From positions 24,534 through 88,533 of the forward strand of contig WQRN01000001.1 in assembly GCA_009786715.1 (NCBI GenBank): a stretch of 64,000 nt of DNA. Reading direction: 5' to 3'. A program made the position numbers and the translations under genes. Of this stretch, positions 31,018 to 39,963 are shown piece after piece. Below the pieces are notes generated by a model. That model worked only from the letters and a program-made list of their open reading frames with translations. It searched no databases and was not told the origin of the DNA. The stretch is from Treponema sp. Its GTDB lineage: Bacteria; Spirochaetota; Spirochaetia; Treponematales; Breznakiellaceae. Numbering within the stretch: position 1 is the first letter of the stretch; the number at the start of each line of letters is the position of its first letter.

Positions 31018-32883
31018 ATGAAATACAATCTGTTAAGAATTATAATTGGAGCGTCTGTTTACGCGGCCGGGTTTATACTCAATTTAACAATTCAAAATAA
31101 ATATATACCGTTTTTTATTTTCACCGCGGCATATATCATTTTAGGTTATGATATTGTTTTTAAGGCGTTAAAGAATTTAATTAAAGGCAAGGTTTTTGAT
31201 GAAAACTTCCTGATGGCTCTTGCCACAATCGGTGCTTTTTTAATCGGGGAGACTCCTGAAGCTGTAGGCGTTATGATGTTTTACCAAATCGGCGAGTATT
31301 TCCAGGATATGGCGGTAGAAAAATCAAAAAAATCCATTACCGATTTAATGGACATAAAACCCGATTACGCGAATATTTTAACGGACGACGGCATTAATAA
31401 AGCTGCGCCGGATACCGTTAAAATCGATGATTTAATAATTGTTAAACCCGGCGAAAAGATTCCTTTGGACGGAATAGTAATTAAAGGCTCGTCCATGATT
31501 GACACATCAGCGTTAACCGGAGAATCTGTGCCAAGAAGCGTGAATATTTCAAGCGAAGTTTTATCCGGCTGTATAAACATTAACGGTATGCTGACAATCA
31601 AAGTAACAAAACTTTTCGGCGAATCTACAGTTTCAAAAATTGTTAATCTTGTTGAAAACGCGGCGGGCAAAAAGGCGAAAACTGAAAATTTTATAACAAG
31701 GTTCGCGCGCGTTTACACGCCTATTGTCGTGATCCTTGCAGTCCTTCTCGCGGCTGCGCCGCCGCTGCTTTTCGCACAAGATTGGAAAATGTGGATTCAA
31801 CGTGCTCTGGTTTTCCTTGTAATTTCCTGTCCATGCGCTCTTGTTTTATCAATCCCGATGGGATTTTTCGCAGGTATCGGCAAGGCGGCAAAAAACGGCA
31901 TTTTGGTAAAGGGCGGCAATTACCTGGAGGCTTTCAGCAGGCTTGATACTGTAGTGTTTGATAAAACAGGCACACTGACGCGCGGAGTTTTTAAAGTTAC
32001 TTCCATTAAAAGCGCAAACGGTTTCAGCGAAGAAGAATTGATCGAACTTGCGGCAAGCGCGGAAAGTTTTTCAAATCATCCGATCGCTTTATCTATAATG
32101 AAAGAATACAAGGGCGTTATAAACAAGGATGATTTAAACGGATATTCGGAAATCGCGGGTTACGGCGTAAGCGTTGTTTGCAAGGGTAAAACTGTTTTTG
32201 CCGGTAATAAAAATTTAATGACTAAAAGCGGCGTTAATTTTTTAGAATCGGATGACACAGGAACAAAAGTATATATTGCCTGTGACAGCGTTTTTGCCGG
32301 ATGCATAATTATTTCTGATGAAATAAAGCCTGACAGTTTCTCTGCTGTAGAGCAGCTAAAGAAAAGGGGAGTGACCAAAACCGTAATGCTTACCGGAGAT
32401 AATCCTCAGATTGCGGATGCAATCGCTAAAAAATTATCTTTGGATGAAGTATACGCGGGACTTCTTCCGTATGAAAAAGTTGATATTGTGGAGAAATTGA
32501 ATTTGCGCAATATAAACGAAAAGAACGCGGGAAAACTTGCCTTTGTCGGAGACGGTATCAATGACGCGCCTGTGCTTGCGATGGCTGACATTGGAGTTGC
32601 GATGGGATCTCTCGGCTCAGACGCCGCGATTGAAGCCGCCGATGTTGTGCTGATGACAGACGAACCGTCTAAATTGGCGAAAGCTATTGATATTTCCAAG
32701 TTTACAGGAATGATTGTCAGGCAGAATATTATTTTTACGCTTGCGGTTAAAGCCGCGTTCCTTGTTCTCGGCGCATTCGGCGCCGCTTCAATGTGGGAAG
32801 CCGTTTTCGCTGATGTCGGCGTTTCACTTCTGGCGGTGCTTAATTCTATGAGGATAATGAAGTTTAACTTGTCAAAGAGATAA
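31018..32883 (+). CDS. Zn/Cd/Pb-transporting P-type ATPase
   Basis: A 621-residue P1B-2-type ATPase exporting divalent soft metals. Seen: TM metal motif CPCALVLSIP, phosphorylation site DKTGTLTRG, the HP motif SNHPIALS, nucleotide-domain glycines, hinge GDGINDAPVLAMAD, and an Asp in the last helices (FADVGVSLLAVLNSMR) typical of Zn/Cd pumps. The N-terminal soluble metal-binding domain (GMTCxxC) is absent: the protein starts almost directly with the first helices. Regulated by the CadC/SmtB-type repressor just upstream. Confidence 0.94.
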   Translation: MKYNLLRIIIGASVYAAGFILNLTIQNKYIPFFIFTAAYIILGYDIVFKALKNLIKGKVFDENFLMALATIGAFLIGETPEAVGVMMFYQIGEYFQDMAVEKSKKSITDLMDIKPDYANILTDDGINKAAPDTVKIDDLIIVKPGEKIPLDGIVIKGSSMIDTSALTGESVPRSVNISSEVLSGCININGMLTIKVTKLFGESTVSKIVNLVENAAGKKAKTENFITRFARVYTPIVVILAVLLAAAPPLLFAQDWKMWIQRALVFLVISCPCALVLSIPMGFFAGIGKAAKNGILVKGGNYLEAFSRLDTVVFDKTGTLTRGVFKVTSIKSANGFSEEELIELAASAESFSNHPIALSIMKEYKGVINKDDLNGYSEIAGYGVSVVCKGKTVFAGNKNLMTKSGVNFLESDDTGTKVYIACDSVFAGCIIISDEIKPDSFSAVEQLKKRGVTKTVMLTGDNPQIADAIAKKLSLDEVYAGLLPYEKVDIVEKLNLRNINEKNAGKLAFVGDGINDAPVLAMADIGVAMGSLGSDAAIEAADVVLMTDEPSKLAKAIDISKFTGMIVRQNIIFTLAVKAAFLVLGAFGAASMWEAVFADVGVSLLAVLNSMRIMKFNLSKR

Positions 32884-32927
32884 AAACATTTCATACTGAT
32901 AAAGATTGTTCATAGGAGTTATAATAA

Positions 32928-34199
32928 ATGCCGCAGAACGAAAGATACAGAATCCCGGTTGATTATTACATCATGTTTGGTATCTGCGTTTTGTTTTTAA
33001 TAACCGCCTTTACTTTGGACACGCCGCAGAGGATAATATACGGCATCTATAAAATACATACTTCAAGAAGCGTTTTAATAACGGATTATATTTCGCTCGC
33101 CGGAATCGGAGCTGCGCTTGTTAATTCCGCGGCGCTGGTTATTTTTAACCTTATTATACTGATTGTAACAAGGCGCGAGCCGAACGGAAAAGTAATAGCG
33201 GCGCTTTTTTTAACAATCGGTTTTTCTTTTTTCGGAAAAAATATGCTCAATACGCTTCCCATAATGGCGGGCGTATGGCTTTATGGAAAAGTTTCAAAAA
33301 AACATTTTTCCGAAATGGCGGTATTCGCAATGATCAGCACGACAATCGCTCCGATTGTAAGTGAAATCGCGTTTCTGGATGATAATTTTTCGATAATAAA
33401 ATTTATTCTTGCGTACGCAATCGGCGTATTCACAGGTTTTATTTTCCCTGTAATAGCGGATTATGTTAAAGGAATGCACAACCATTACTGTCTTTACAAC
33501 GGCGGGATCGCCGGCGGTTTTATCGCGACAATGTTCGCGGGATTTTTAAGAAGCATAGGCGTGGAAATAATTCCTGAAAATTTATGGGATACCGAGCATA
33601 CAAATCAGCTTGCGGTTCTCGCCTATTCAATCGCGGCGGCTTTGATAATATACGGTTTTATTACGGATAAACCTAAAAATGTTATAAAAAAGTATATTAA
33701 ACTTTTAAAGGAAAATGATCCGAATGACTGCGATTATATGACAAAATATCATAATACCGGTTATGTTAACATAGGCATTATGTGCATAGTATCGACAACT
33801 GTAATGCTGTGTTTGGGAAAACCCATTAACGGCCCTATTTTGGGAGGGATTTTCACGGTTTCGGGTTTTGCTGCCTGCGGAAAACATCTAAGAAACGCGA
33901 TCCCGGTTCTTATAGGCAGTATTATCGCGGCGCATCTTAACCATCTTGAGTTTGACGCATCTGTAAATACGCTTGCCATTCTTTTCTCAACAGGATTGGC
34001 TCCGATATCCGGAAGATACGGATGGCATTGGGGGATTATTACAGGTTTTTTGCATGTGTCAATCGCGGTATTCATCGGTGATGTAAACGGAGGTCTTAAT
34101 CTTTATAATAACGGGTTCGCAGGAAGCTTTGTCGCTGTGATAATTCTTCCGGTAATAACGGCTTTTAAAGGCTTTTATTTTAAGATAAAAAAGAAATAA
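32928..34199 (+). CDS. DUF1576-family membrane protein
   Basis: A 423-residue protein with about twelve hydrophobic segments arranged as two similar halves: GMHNHYCLYNGGIAGGFIA and GGLNLYNNGFAGSFVAVI occupy equivalent places. It matches the DUF1576 family of uncharacterised bacterial membrane proteins. ATAGGAG precedes the ATG. It lies between the P-type ATPase and the CDF transporter, so a transport role in the same metal context is possible but unproven. Confidence 0.75.
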   Translation: MPQNERYRIPVDYYIMFGICVLFLITAFTLDTPQRIIYGIYKIHTSRSVLITDYISLAGIGAALVNSAALVIFNLIILIVTRREPNGKVIAALFLTIGFSFFGKNMLNTLPIMAGVWLYGKVSKKHFSEMAVFAMISTTIAPIVSEIAFLDDNFSIIKFILAYAIGVFTGFIFPVIADYVKGMHNHYCLYNGGIAGGFIATMFAGFLRSIGVEIIPENLWDTEHTNQLAVLAYSIAAALIIYGFITDKPKNVIKKYIKLLKENDPNDCDYMTKYHNTGYVNIGIMCIVSTTVMLCLGKPINGPILGGIFTVSGFAACGKHLRNAIPVLIGSIIAAHLNHLEFDASVNTLAILFSTGLAPISGRYGWHWGIITGFLHVSIAVFIGDVNGGLNLYNNGFAGSFVAVIILPVITAFKGFYFKIKKK

Positions 34200-34240
34200 A
34201 TTAGCTTTACAATTTAAATAGAGTGTATCACAATTAAATA

Positions 34241-35182
34241 ATGAAAAATGAAACAGCCGGTGTGAATTTAAAAAAAACGCGAATGATACAAATCGCATCA
34301 ATAACGGCTCTTTTGGGAAATGCCGCTCTCGCCTCTGTTAAAATAACCGCTGGAATTATGTCAGGAAGCCATGCGGTTATAGGCGACGGCATTGATTCTT
34401 CAGTTGATGTGATGATTGCGATCATGTCTTTGATAGTGGCAAAAATTATTTCGCAGCCTGCGGATGAAGATCATCCATGGGGACACGGCAGAGCGGAAAC
34501 AATTGCGACTGCTATTCTTTCATTTTTGCTTTTCTTCGCAGGCGCGCAGCTGGTTCTTAATTCAGGAAAAAATATTATTTTCGGCGCACAACGCGAAGTG
34601 CCGTCGTTGCTTGCTGTTATAGGCACAGTCGTTTCGATAATCGGAAAATTAATATTAGCGTGGTCGCAGTACATGATGGGAAAGAAAGCAAACTCTCTGA
34701 TGCTGAAAGCCAACGCTAAAAACATGACTGCCGATGTTTTATTGTCCGCCGGAGTATTAGCCGGTCTTGGTCTTTCAATGTTTTTTAATATCGGTCTTAT
34801 AGATTCATGGGCGGCGGCTCTTGTCGGTTTATGGGTTATAAAGTCTGCCATAAGCATTTTCATTGAAGTTAACACCGAACTTATGGACGGCGGCTCGTAT
34901 AAAAAATACTATAAAGAAGTTTTCGACGCCGTAAAGAGCGTGGAAGGGGCTGGAAATCCGCACAGAGTAAGAATGCGCCGTATCGCAGGGTATTGGGACA
35001 TTGACATAGACATCGAAGTTCCTCCCAATAAAACGGTAATGGAAGCCCATTGGATCGCCTACAAGGTGGAAAACGCGATTAAAGAGCGCGTGGAAAATGT
35101 TTACGATATTATGGTGCATGTTGAACCTGAAGGAAACATGGAAAACGAAGGTTTCGGTCTTAGCGAAGAAACCTTTAATTAG
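34241..35182 (+). CDS. Cation diffusion facilitator (CDF) transporter
   Basis: A 313-residue member of the CDF family, exporting divalent cations by proton exchange. Visible are the TM2 metal site HAVIGDGIDSSVD, the characteristic DEDHPWGHGRAE motif, the TM5 site NMTADVLLSAG and a C-terminal cytoplasmic dimer domain with His and Asp residues (HRVRMRRIAGYWDIDIDIEV). The metal (Zn, Mn or Fe) cannot be fixed from sequence. No clear ribosome site before the ATG. Last gene of the metal cluster; it converges with uppP. Confidence 0.9.
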   Translation: MKNETAGVNLKKTRMIQIASITALLGNAALASVKITAGIMSGSHAVIGDGIDSSVDVMIAIMSLIVAKIISQPADEDHPWGHGRAETIATAILSFLLFFAGAQLVLNSGKNIIFGAQREVPSLLAVIGTVVSIIGKLILAWSQYMMGKKANSLMLKANAKNMTADVLLSAGVLAGLGLSMFFNIGLIDSWAAALVGLWVIKSAISIFIEVNTELMDGGSYKKYYKEVFDAVKSVEGAGNPHRVRMRRIAGYWDIDIDIEVPPNKTVMEAHWIAYKVENAIKERVENVYDIMVHVEPEGNMENEGFGLSEETFN

Positions 35183-35188
35183 ATTGAT

Positions 35189-36007
35189 CTAAAAAACAAA
35201 TCGCGTAACAAATTGATCAATTAAAACAAGTATTCCTAACAAGCCTGTGTAAATAGCGAAGCCGAAAAGAGATTTCTCTTTAATAATCTTCAGCATAAAC
35301 TTGACGGCGAAAAACCCCACAGCCGCGGCAAAAAGCGTCCCTGTTATAACAGCGCCCGCGTTTATGCTTATTTCACTCTGCGCCGCGCTCCCTTGTATTA
35401 AATCCTTTGTCTGCAGGACAACCGCGCCCAGTATAGCCGGAATCGACATTAAAAAGGAAAAACGCGCGGCAAAATCGCGATCCAGTTTGCAAAAAAGCGC
35501 GCCAGAAATTGTCGCTCCGGAACGGGAAATCCCCGGCGGAATCGCAAGCGCCTGCATAAAGCCGATAAACAGCGCGTGAAGCCATGTCATGCTTTGCGCT
35601 TTTTTTAAATTATTATCATTTTTAACGGCGCGCCTGGAAAGCAGTTCGGCTGCAACAAGCAATGCGCAGGTGATTAAAAAACACCAGCCTAAGAAATAAC
35701 CCGAAAGAAAAATGCTTTCTATCGAATCGTCAAAAACAAGAGCCGCAATCACGGCTGGAATTGTCGCGATAATTAAAAACAACGTAAGTTTTTGAAAAGG
35801 TTTTTTTAATATTTCCCAAATATCTTTCCATAAAACGGCAAAGACGGCGGTTAAAGTTCCTAAATGCAGCATTGTATCAAAAAATAAAGAAGGCTCCTCT
35901 ACCTTAAAAATCTTCTGCATTAAAACTAAATGCCCTGAGCTGCTGACAGGAAGGAATTCAGTCAAACCTTGCGCTATACCTAAAATAATTCCTTCTAATA
36001 AACTCAT
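35189..36007 (-). CDS. uppP: Undecaprenyl-diphosphate phosphatase
   Basis: A 272-residue polytopic enzyme that recycles the lipid carrier of cell-wall synthesis. The two signature motifs are present: GLTEFLPVSSSGHLVL and PGISRSGATISGALFCKLDR. Length and about eight helices are normal for the BacA/UppP family. It follows a VWA gene in the same direction with a 31-base gap. Confidence 0.96.
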   Translation of the reverse strand: MSLLEGIILGIAQGLTEFLPVSSSGHLVLMQKIFKVEEPSLFFDTMLHLGTLTAVFAVLWKDIWEILKKPFQKLTLFLIIATIPAVIAALVFDDSIESIFLSGYFLGWCFLITCALLVAAELLSRRAVKNDNNLKKAQSMTWLHALFIGFMQALAIPPGISRSGATISGALFCKLDRDFAARFSFLMSIPAILGAVVLQTKDLIQGSAAQSEISINAGAVITGTLFAAAVGFFAVKFMLKIIKEKSLFGFAIYTGLLGILVLIDQFVTRFVF

Positions 36008-36038
36008 AATATTCTCCGTGCGTTTTTTATAAAATTCT

Positions 36039-37148
36039 TTACTTACCCGGCAGTATCATCGCGGAAACTTTTATATTTCTTTCTGCGACAGCGCGGTCTA
36101 CCATTACTTTTGTTATTTTTCCCCTCGGTTTTGGGTGAGGAGGCGCGTCGCCGATTAATATCATTATACGCGCCTGCGCTTCCCATGTAAATCTGGTTGC
36201 GCCTTCGTGAAGCGCTTCGTAAACGGCTTCAGGGATATCGCCGCCGCCCTGTACGCGGATCGCGTTTAAATCACGCTGGAAACGGTTAAAATTATTTGTA
36301 AAAGGTATAATCCTTGTTACGTAAACATCATAATAATCCTTAAATTGAACCATACCAATCCTGAACGAAACAAAATCATTTAATATTTCTTCGAGCATGG
36401 GGATAAGTTTCGCTCTGGTAGCGTCGATATATTTTTTCATGCTGCTTGTAGTGTCAAAGCAAATGACAAGATCTAATGTTTTTCCTCTTTCTTTTTCCAG
36501 CACAGCTTTAATTAAATCTACTAAATCTTCGGGTTCTTTTGAATAAAGCAAATCGCCGCTTCCTGATTTCGCTATTTCTGTAAACGCGATTAAGGTTTCT
36601 TCAAGATACACGCCCTGCGCAGGACCGGGCGCTTCCTGCCTTGCTTCAAGCATAAAGGGGTTATCCATAAATGCGCCGCGGTAATCGGCGTAGGGGAGGG
36701 CGAAAGATCTTATATTTAAAAAAGTACCGTCTGTAAGATACACCGCTCCATGGCGCGTGTTCTCATAGCCGTAATAAAGAATGTAAGGAATATAAATATG
36801 AAAAGCGTCTCCAAGAACAGGGTGCTTTACAACAGTCGAAGAAATCAGCGAATAGATATTACTTTCTCTTGGAATGGGAGCGCCGTTTAAAATACGGGTC
36901 TCGTCTCCGTTGATCGGATTCCATTCTCCCGCGCGGTACGCGTAATTATCGGAGCGCATATCGGGATCCCTTGTTGTTTCTGTTAAAAGAACCGAGCCGA
37001 TATCGGGCTTCTTTCTAATAAAAAGATGAAAACCGCCGTCCGCTTTTAGTTCCAACAGCAAATCGCCTGATGAAATGCTCAAATCCTGCGCGTTAAGGGA
37101 TAAACTCAAAAATAACAGAAAAACTGTAAAAAAAGAGCGCTTTTTCAC
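36039..37148 (-). CDS. Secreted von Willebrand factor A-domain protein
   Basis: A 369-residue protein with a signal peptide (cleavage near LNAQDL), a beta-rich N-terminal region of about 200 residues and a C-terminal VWA domain. The MIDAS-like metal site is seen as DLVICFDTTSSMKKYI, followed by RIGMVQFKDY and LIGDAPPHPKPRG. VWA domains of this kind bind proteins or act as chaperone-like modules. The start is GTG at 37148 with no clear ribosome site. It may share a transcript with uppP; function unknown. Confidence 0.82.
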   Translation of the reverse strand: MKKRSFFTVFLLFLSLSLNAQDLSISSGDLLLELKADGGFHLFIRKKPDIGSVLLTETTRDPDMRSDNYAYRAGEWNPINGDETRILNGAPIPRESNIYSLISSTVVKHPVLGDAFHIYIPYILYYGYENTRHGAVYLTDGTFLNIRSFALPYADYRGAFMDNPFMLEARQEAPGPAQGVYLEETLIAFTEIAKSGSGDLLYSKEPEDLVDLIKAVLEKERGKTLDLVICFDTTSSMKKYIDATRAKLIPMLEEILNDFVSFRIGMVQFKDYYDVYVTRIIPFTNNFNRFQRDLNAIRVQGGGDIPEAVYEALHEGATRFTWEAQARIMILIGDAPPHPKPRGKITKVMVDRAVAERNIKVSAMILPGK

Positions 37149-37171
37149 ATTATATTATCGGCAATTTACCC

Positions 37172-37200
37172 TTGTTTTTTGGGGTTTAGCGTGTTATTGT
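37172..37200 (+). promoter_or_regulatory. Promoter of oadB
   Basis: TTGTTT, 17 bases, TATTGT, placing the transcript start near 37207 and so favouring the ATG at 37230 over one at 37179. Confidence 0.6.
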
Positions 37201-37229
37201 ATAAAAAATTGATTCTACAAGGAAGAAAT

Positions 37230-38375
37230 ATGGGATTTATACTGGAAAATCTTTCACAGATCGGGTGGAGAGAATGCGTGATGTACATTGTCGGCGTCGT
37301 TCTTATCTATTTGGCGATTAAAAAAGAATACGAGCCGGCGCTTCTTCTGCCCATGGGATTCGGCGCGATTTTAGTTAACCTGCCTTTAAGCGGCGCTATA
37401 GATCAGGTTCTGCCGGGAATAGGAGCTGTTCACGGTCCTATCGCGTGGCTTTATGAGACAGGCATCGAAGCTTCGGAAATACTGCCGCTGCTTTTATTTA
37501 TCGGAATCGGTGCCATGATCGATTTCGGTCCGCTCCTTTCGCGGCCTTATTATTTCTTCTTCGGCGCCGCCGCGCATTTCGGCATTTTTGCCGCGATCAC
37601 TGTTTCAATACTTTTAGGCTTCAGCATGAACGACGCGGCAGCAATCGGAATCATCGGCGCGGCAGACGGTCCTACAACCATTTTAGTAGCTAATATTTTA
37701 AAATCGAAGTACGTGGGACCAATATTGGTGACAGCTTTCTCATATATGGCTCTTGTGCCGATAATTCAGCCTTCTGTTATAAGGGCGCTTACAACAAAAA
37801 AAGAGCGCAAGATCAGAATGCCTCCTCTGGAAGATAAAGATATTCCAAGAGCGGTAAAAATTATTTTCCCGATTATGGTAACAGTCATTGTCGGCGTAAT
37901 TTCTCCAGCGGCAGTTTCGCTTATCGGCTTTTTAATGTTCGGTAACCTTATAAGAGAATGTACCGTTCTTAATTCACTCTCGGAAACAGCGCAGAAAACT
38001 CTCGCGAATCTTATTACGCTTTTACTCGGCATTACAGTCGCATTTACCCTTCAGGCGGACAAATTTATTCAGTTTGAAACTCTGATGATTTTAGGATTGG
38101 GTCTTGTAGCGTTTACAATCAATACAGCCGGCGGAGTGTTATTCGCAAAGTTTTTAAACCTTTTCTTAAAAATAAAAATTAATCCGATGATAGGAGCTAC
38201 GGGAATATCAGCGTTCCCGATGTCCGCGCGGGTAATTCAAAGAATGGCGCTTAAAGAAGATCCTGAAAATATTCTTTTAATGCACGCTGTAAGCGCCAAT
38301 GTATCAGGACAGGTTGCGTCGGTAGCGGCAAGCGGCCTTGTATTAAGCTTAGTATTGAGTTATTTGGCAGGGTAA
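37230..38375 (+). CDS. oadB: Na+-transporting decarboxylase beta subunit (OadB family)
   Basis: A 381-residue membrane protein of the oxaloacetate/methylmalonyl-CoA/glutaconyl-CoA decarboxylase beta family, which couples decarboxylation of carboxybiotin to Na+ export. Family motifs: GIGAMIDFGPLLSRP, GIIGAADGPTTILVANIL, the TMs around NTAGGVLFAKFLNL and GATGISAFPMSARVIQR. The start at 37230 has AAGGAAGAA upstream. An oadG-like gene follows 10 bases later; no carboxyltransferase alpha subunit is in the window, so the substrate is not certain. Neighbouring fumarase suggests oxaloacetate. Confidence 0.93.
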   Translation: MGFILENLSQIGWRECVMYIVGVVLIYLAIKKEYEPALLLPMGFGAILVNLPLSGAIDQVLPGIGAVHGPIAWLYETGIEASEILPLLLFIGIGAMIDFGPLLSRPYYFFFGAAAHFGIFAAITVSILLGFSMNDAAAIGIIGAADGPTTILVANILKSKYVGPILVTAFSYMALVPIIQPSVIRALTTKKERKIRMPPLEDKDIPRAVKIIFPIMVTVIVGVISPAAVSLIGFLMFGNLIRECTVLNSLSETAQKTLANLITLLLGITVAFTLQADKFIQFETLMILGLGLVAFTINTAGGVLFAKFLNLFLKIKINPMIGATGISAFPMSARVIQRMALKEDPENILLMHAVSANVSGQVASVAASGLVLSLVLSYLAG

Positions 38376-38385
38376 GGAGTAACAA

Positions 38386-38532
38386 ATGGATATTAACACG
38401 ACAGATTTAATCGCGTCATTGCATATAATGTGGAAAGGAATGTTGGGCTTGTTTGTCTGCTGCGGCGTTATCGCTCTTTTTACAATGGGTCTTATGAAAA
38501 TATTTATGCCGAAGAAGAAGGAAGGGGCTTAA
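38386..38532 (+). CDS. Small OadG-like gamma subunit
   Basis: A 48-residue membrane protein: one helix (LGLFVCCGVIALFTMGLMKIF) and a basic tail ending PKKKEGA. AAGGAG overlaps the oadB stop and lies 8 bases before the ATG. Size, topology and position match the gamma subunit of Na+ pumping decarboxylases, which anchors the complex. Its 3' end overlaps the converging fumarase beta gene by 29 bases. OadG is poorly conserved, so the call leans on context. Confidence 0.7.
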   Translation: MDINTTDLIASLHIMWKGMLGLFVCCGVIALFTMGLMKIFMPKKKEGA

Positions 38533-39076
38533 AAATATTATTTCCTTCGCAGTCTATGCTTACGATTAAAGGGCCGAAGAGATTTGTTCTCATTACCCAC
38601 ATGCACTCAGCCATACCCAGCTCGGGCCATATACAGTTTTCAATTTTTTCAATTTGGCTCGCGCCCAGAACCGCGCATCCTCCGGGGTATACGCAGTGAA
38701 TGGCGCCTAATTCATTGCATGCGGCAGCGGTATTATCGCCCATGCCGCCCTTGCCAATCATAATTTTTACAGAGGTTTTTCTTAAGAAATCGCCTGCCCA
38801 TTTTTCCAAACGTATTGAAGATGTGGGCCCGATGGATACCAGCTCTCTGTTTCCTTTAACAATGGGTCCCGCGTGATAAACCGCCATCTCTTTGAAATCA
38901 AATGGCGGCAATTTTCCTTCTTTTGCAATCCTATGATACACTTCATCTCTTCCCGTAAAAAGAATACCGCTGAGATAAATTATATTGCCGATCCTTAAAT
39001 CTTTTATATCAGTTTCTGTGCCGCTTGTATTTATCTGCGCTCTTTGCGTAAAATTCGTTTCTAAAAATATTTTCAT
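38504..39076 (-). CDS. Class I fumarate hydratase, beta (C-terminal) subunit
   Basis: A 190-residue protein matching the beta subunit/C-terminal domain of Fe-S fumarases and L-tartrate dehydratases: GNIIYLSGILFTGRDEVYHR, YHAGPIVKGN, SIGPTSSIRLE and IGKGGMGDNTAAA. With the alpha subunit it forms the hydro-lyase converting fumarate and malate. The start overlaps the alpha gene's stop by 4 bases. Placement after argH favours fumarate as substrate. Confidence 0.92.
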   Translation of the reverse strand: MKIFLETNFTQRAQINTSGTETDIKDLRIGNIIYLSGILFTGRDEVYHRIAKEGKLPPFDFKEMAVYHAGPIVKGNRELVSIGPTSSIRLEKWAGDFLRKTSVKIMIGKGGMGDNTAAACNELGAIHCVYPGGCAVLGASQIEKIENCIWPELGMAECMWVMRTNLFGPLIVSIDCEGNNIFKPLPSSSA

Positions 39077-39963
39077 AACGACGCGCCTTTATAAGTCGGC
39101 AGATCGTATGATAAATCGCTTTTAAACCTGATAATTCCGCGTCTTAGCGCGTAACATGAGAGATTAACAGCGCAGGCTCTTGTAGCGGTGTGCCTCGCGG
39201 ATGATTCAATATGCACTCCCATAGCGACGCGGTTTCCGCAAAGACCTTGCGCTCCGATGCCGAGACTGTTTAAATTATCTAAAATTGCCTTTTCAAGAGC
39301 GGCTCCTTTCGGATGCGGATGGCTTGTGCCTAAAGCGCGAAGGCATGCTTTTTTAGCAAGGGACGCGGCATTGTCAATATTATGCCCAAGACCGATGCCG
39401 ACAAGAAGGGGAGGGCAGGAATTAATTCCCATGCCTGTGACAATGCCGCGTACAAACGGGATAACGGCTTCAATTCCGTCTGAAGGATTAAAAACTTTTG
39501 CTTGTCCCGGCAAACTGCAGCCCGCGCCGGAAAAATAAAGCGTTATTTCCATTTCATCCGAGCCTGAGACAATATCCCAATCGATCCACGGAACGCGCTC
39601 TCCTGTGTTATCGCCTGTATTTTGATCGTCAAAATAATTTACGGCATTTGGTCTTAAAGGAACGCTTTGCGTAGCGCGGCGTACGGCTTCCGCGATGACG
39701 CATGCTGTTATGTCCAAATGGGGAAACCGGCTGCCCGCTTTTATAAAAAACTGAAGAAGCCCCGTATCCTGACAGCAGGGTTTTTTCATATCTAAGGCCA
39801 TTTTGAAATTGGTAAAATAACTGTCGTAAATCGCTTTTTGAAGATCGGAATCTTCACCCTTCCGCATTTCTTCAAGCTTCTTTATAACATCATCGCTTAA
39901 ACGCACCGCAGAAAGGGCGATAAACTTTTCTATAGTTGATATAAATTTTTCTTTATCGCTCAT
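39073..39963 (-). CDS. Class I fumarate hydratase, alpha (N-terminal) subunit
   Basis: A 296-residue subunit carrying the 4Fe-4S cluster of class I fumarase/tartrate dehydratase. It has KPCCQDTGLLQFF, then GAGCSLPGQAKVFNPSDGIE, NSCPPLLVGIGLG and LGIGAQGLCGN. The usual KGGGSEN-type loop is replaced by GAGCSLPG, as seen in some family branches. The start overlaps the argH end by 4 bases. I leave the symbol open because fumA and ttdA names are used loosely for two-subunit enzymes. Confidence 0.9.
   Translation of the reverse strand: MSDKEKFISTIEKFIALSAVRLSDDVIKKLEEMRKGEDSDLQKAIYDSYFTNFKMALDMKKPCCQDTGLLQFFIKAGSRFPHLDITACVIAEAVRRATQSVPLRPNAVNYFDDQNTGDNTGERVPWIDWDIVSGSDEMEITLYFSGAGCSLPGQAKVFNPSDGIEAVIPFVRGIVTGMGINSCPPLLVGIGLGHNIDNAASLAKKACLRALGTSHPHPKGAALEKAILDNLNSLGIGAQGLCGNRVAMGVHIESSARHTATRACAVNLSCYALRRGIIRFKSDLSYDLPTYKGASL

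Noticed and set aside
38504..39963. L-tartrate dehydratase subunits
   Set aside because: Possible by family, but tight coupling to argH favours fumarase; kept only as an alternative.
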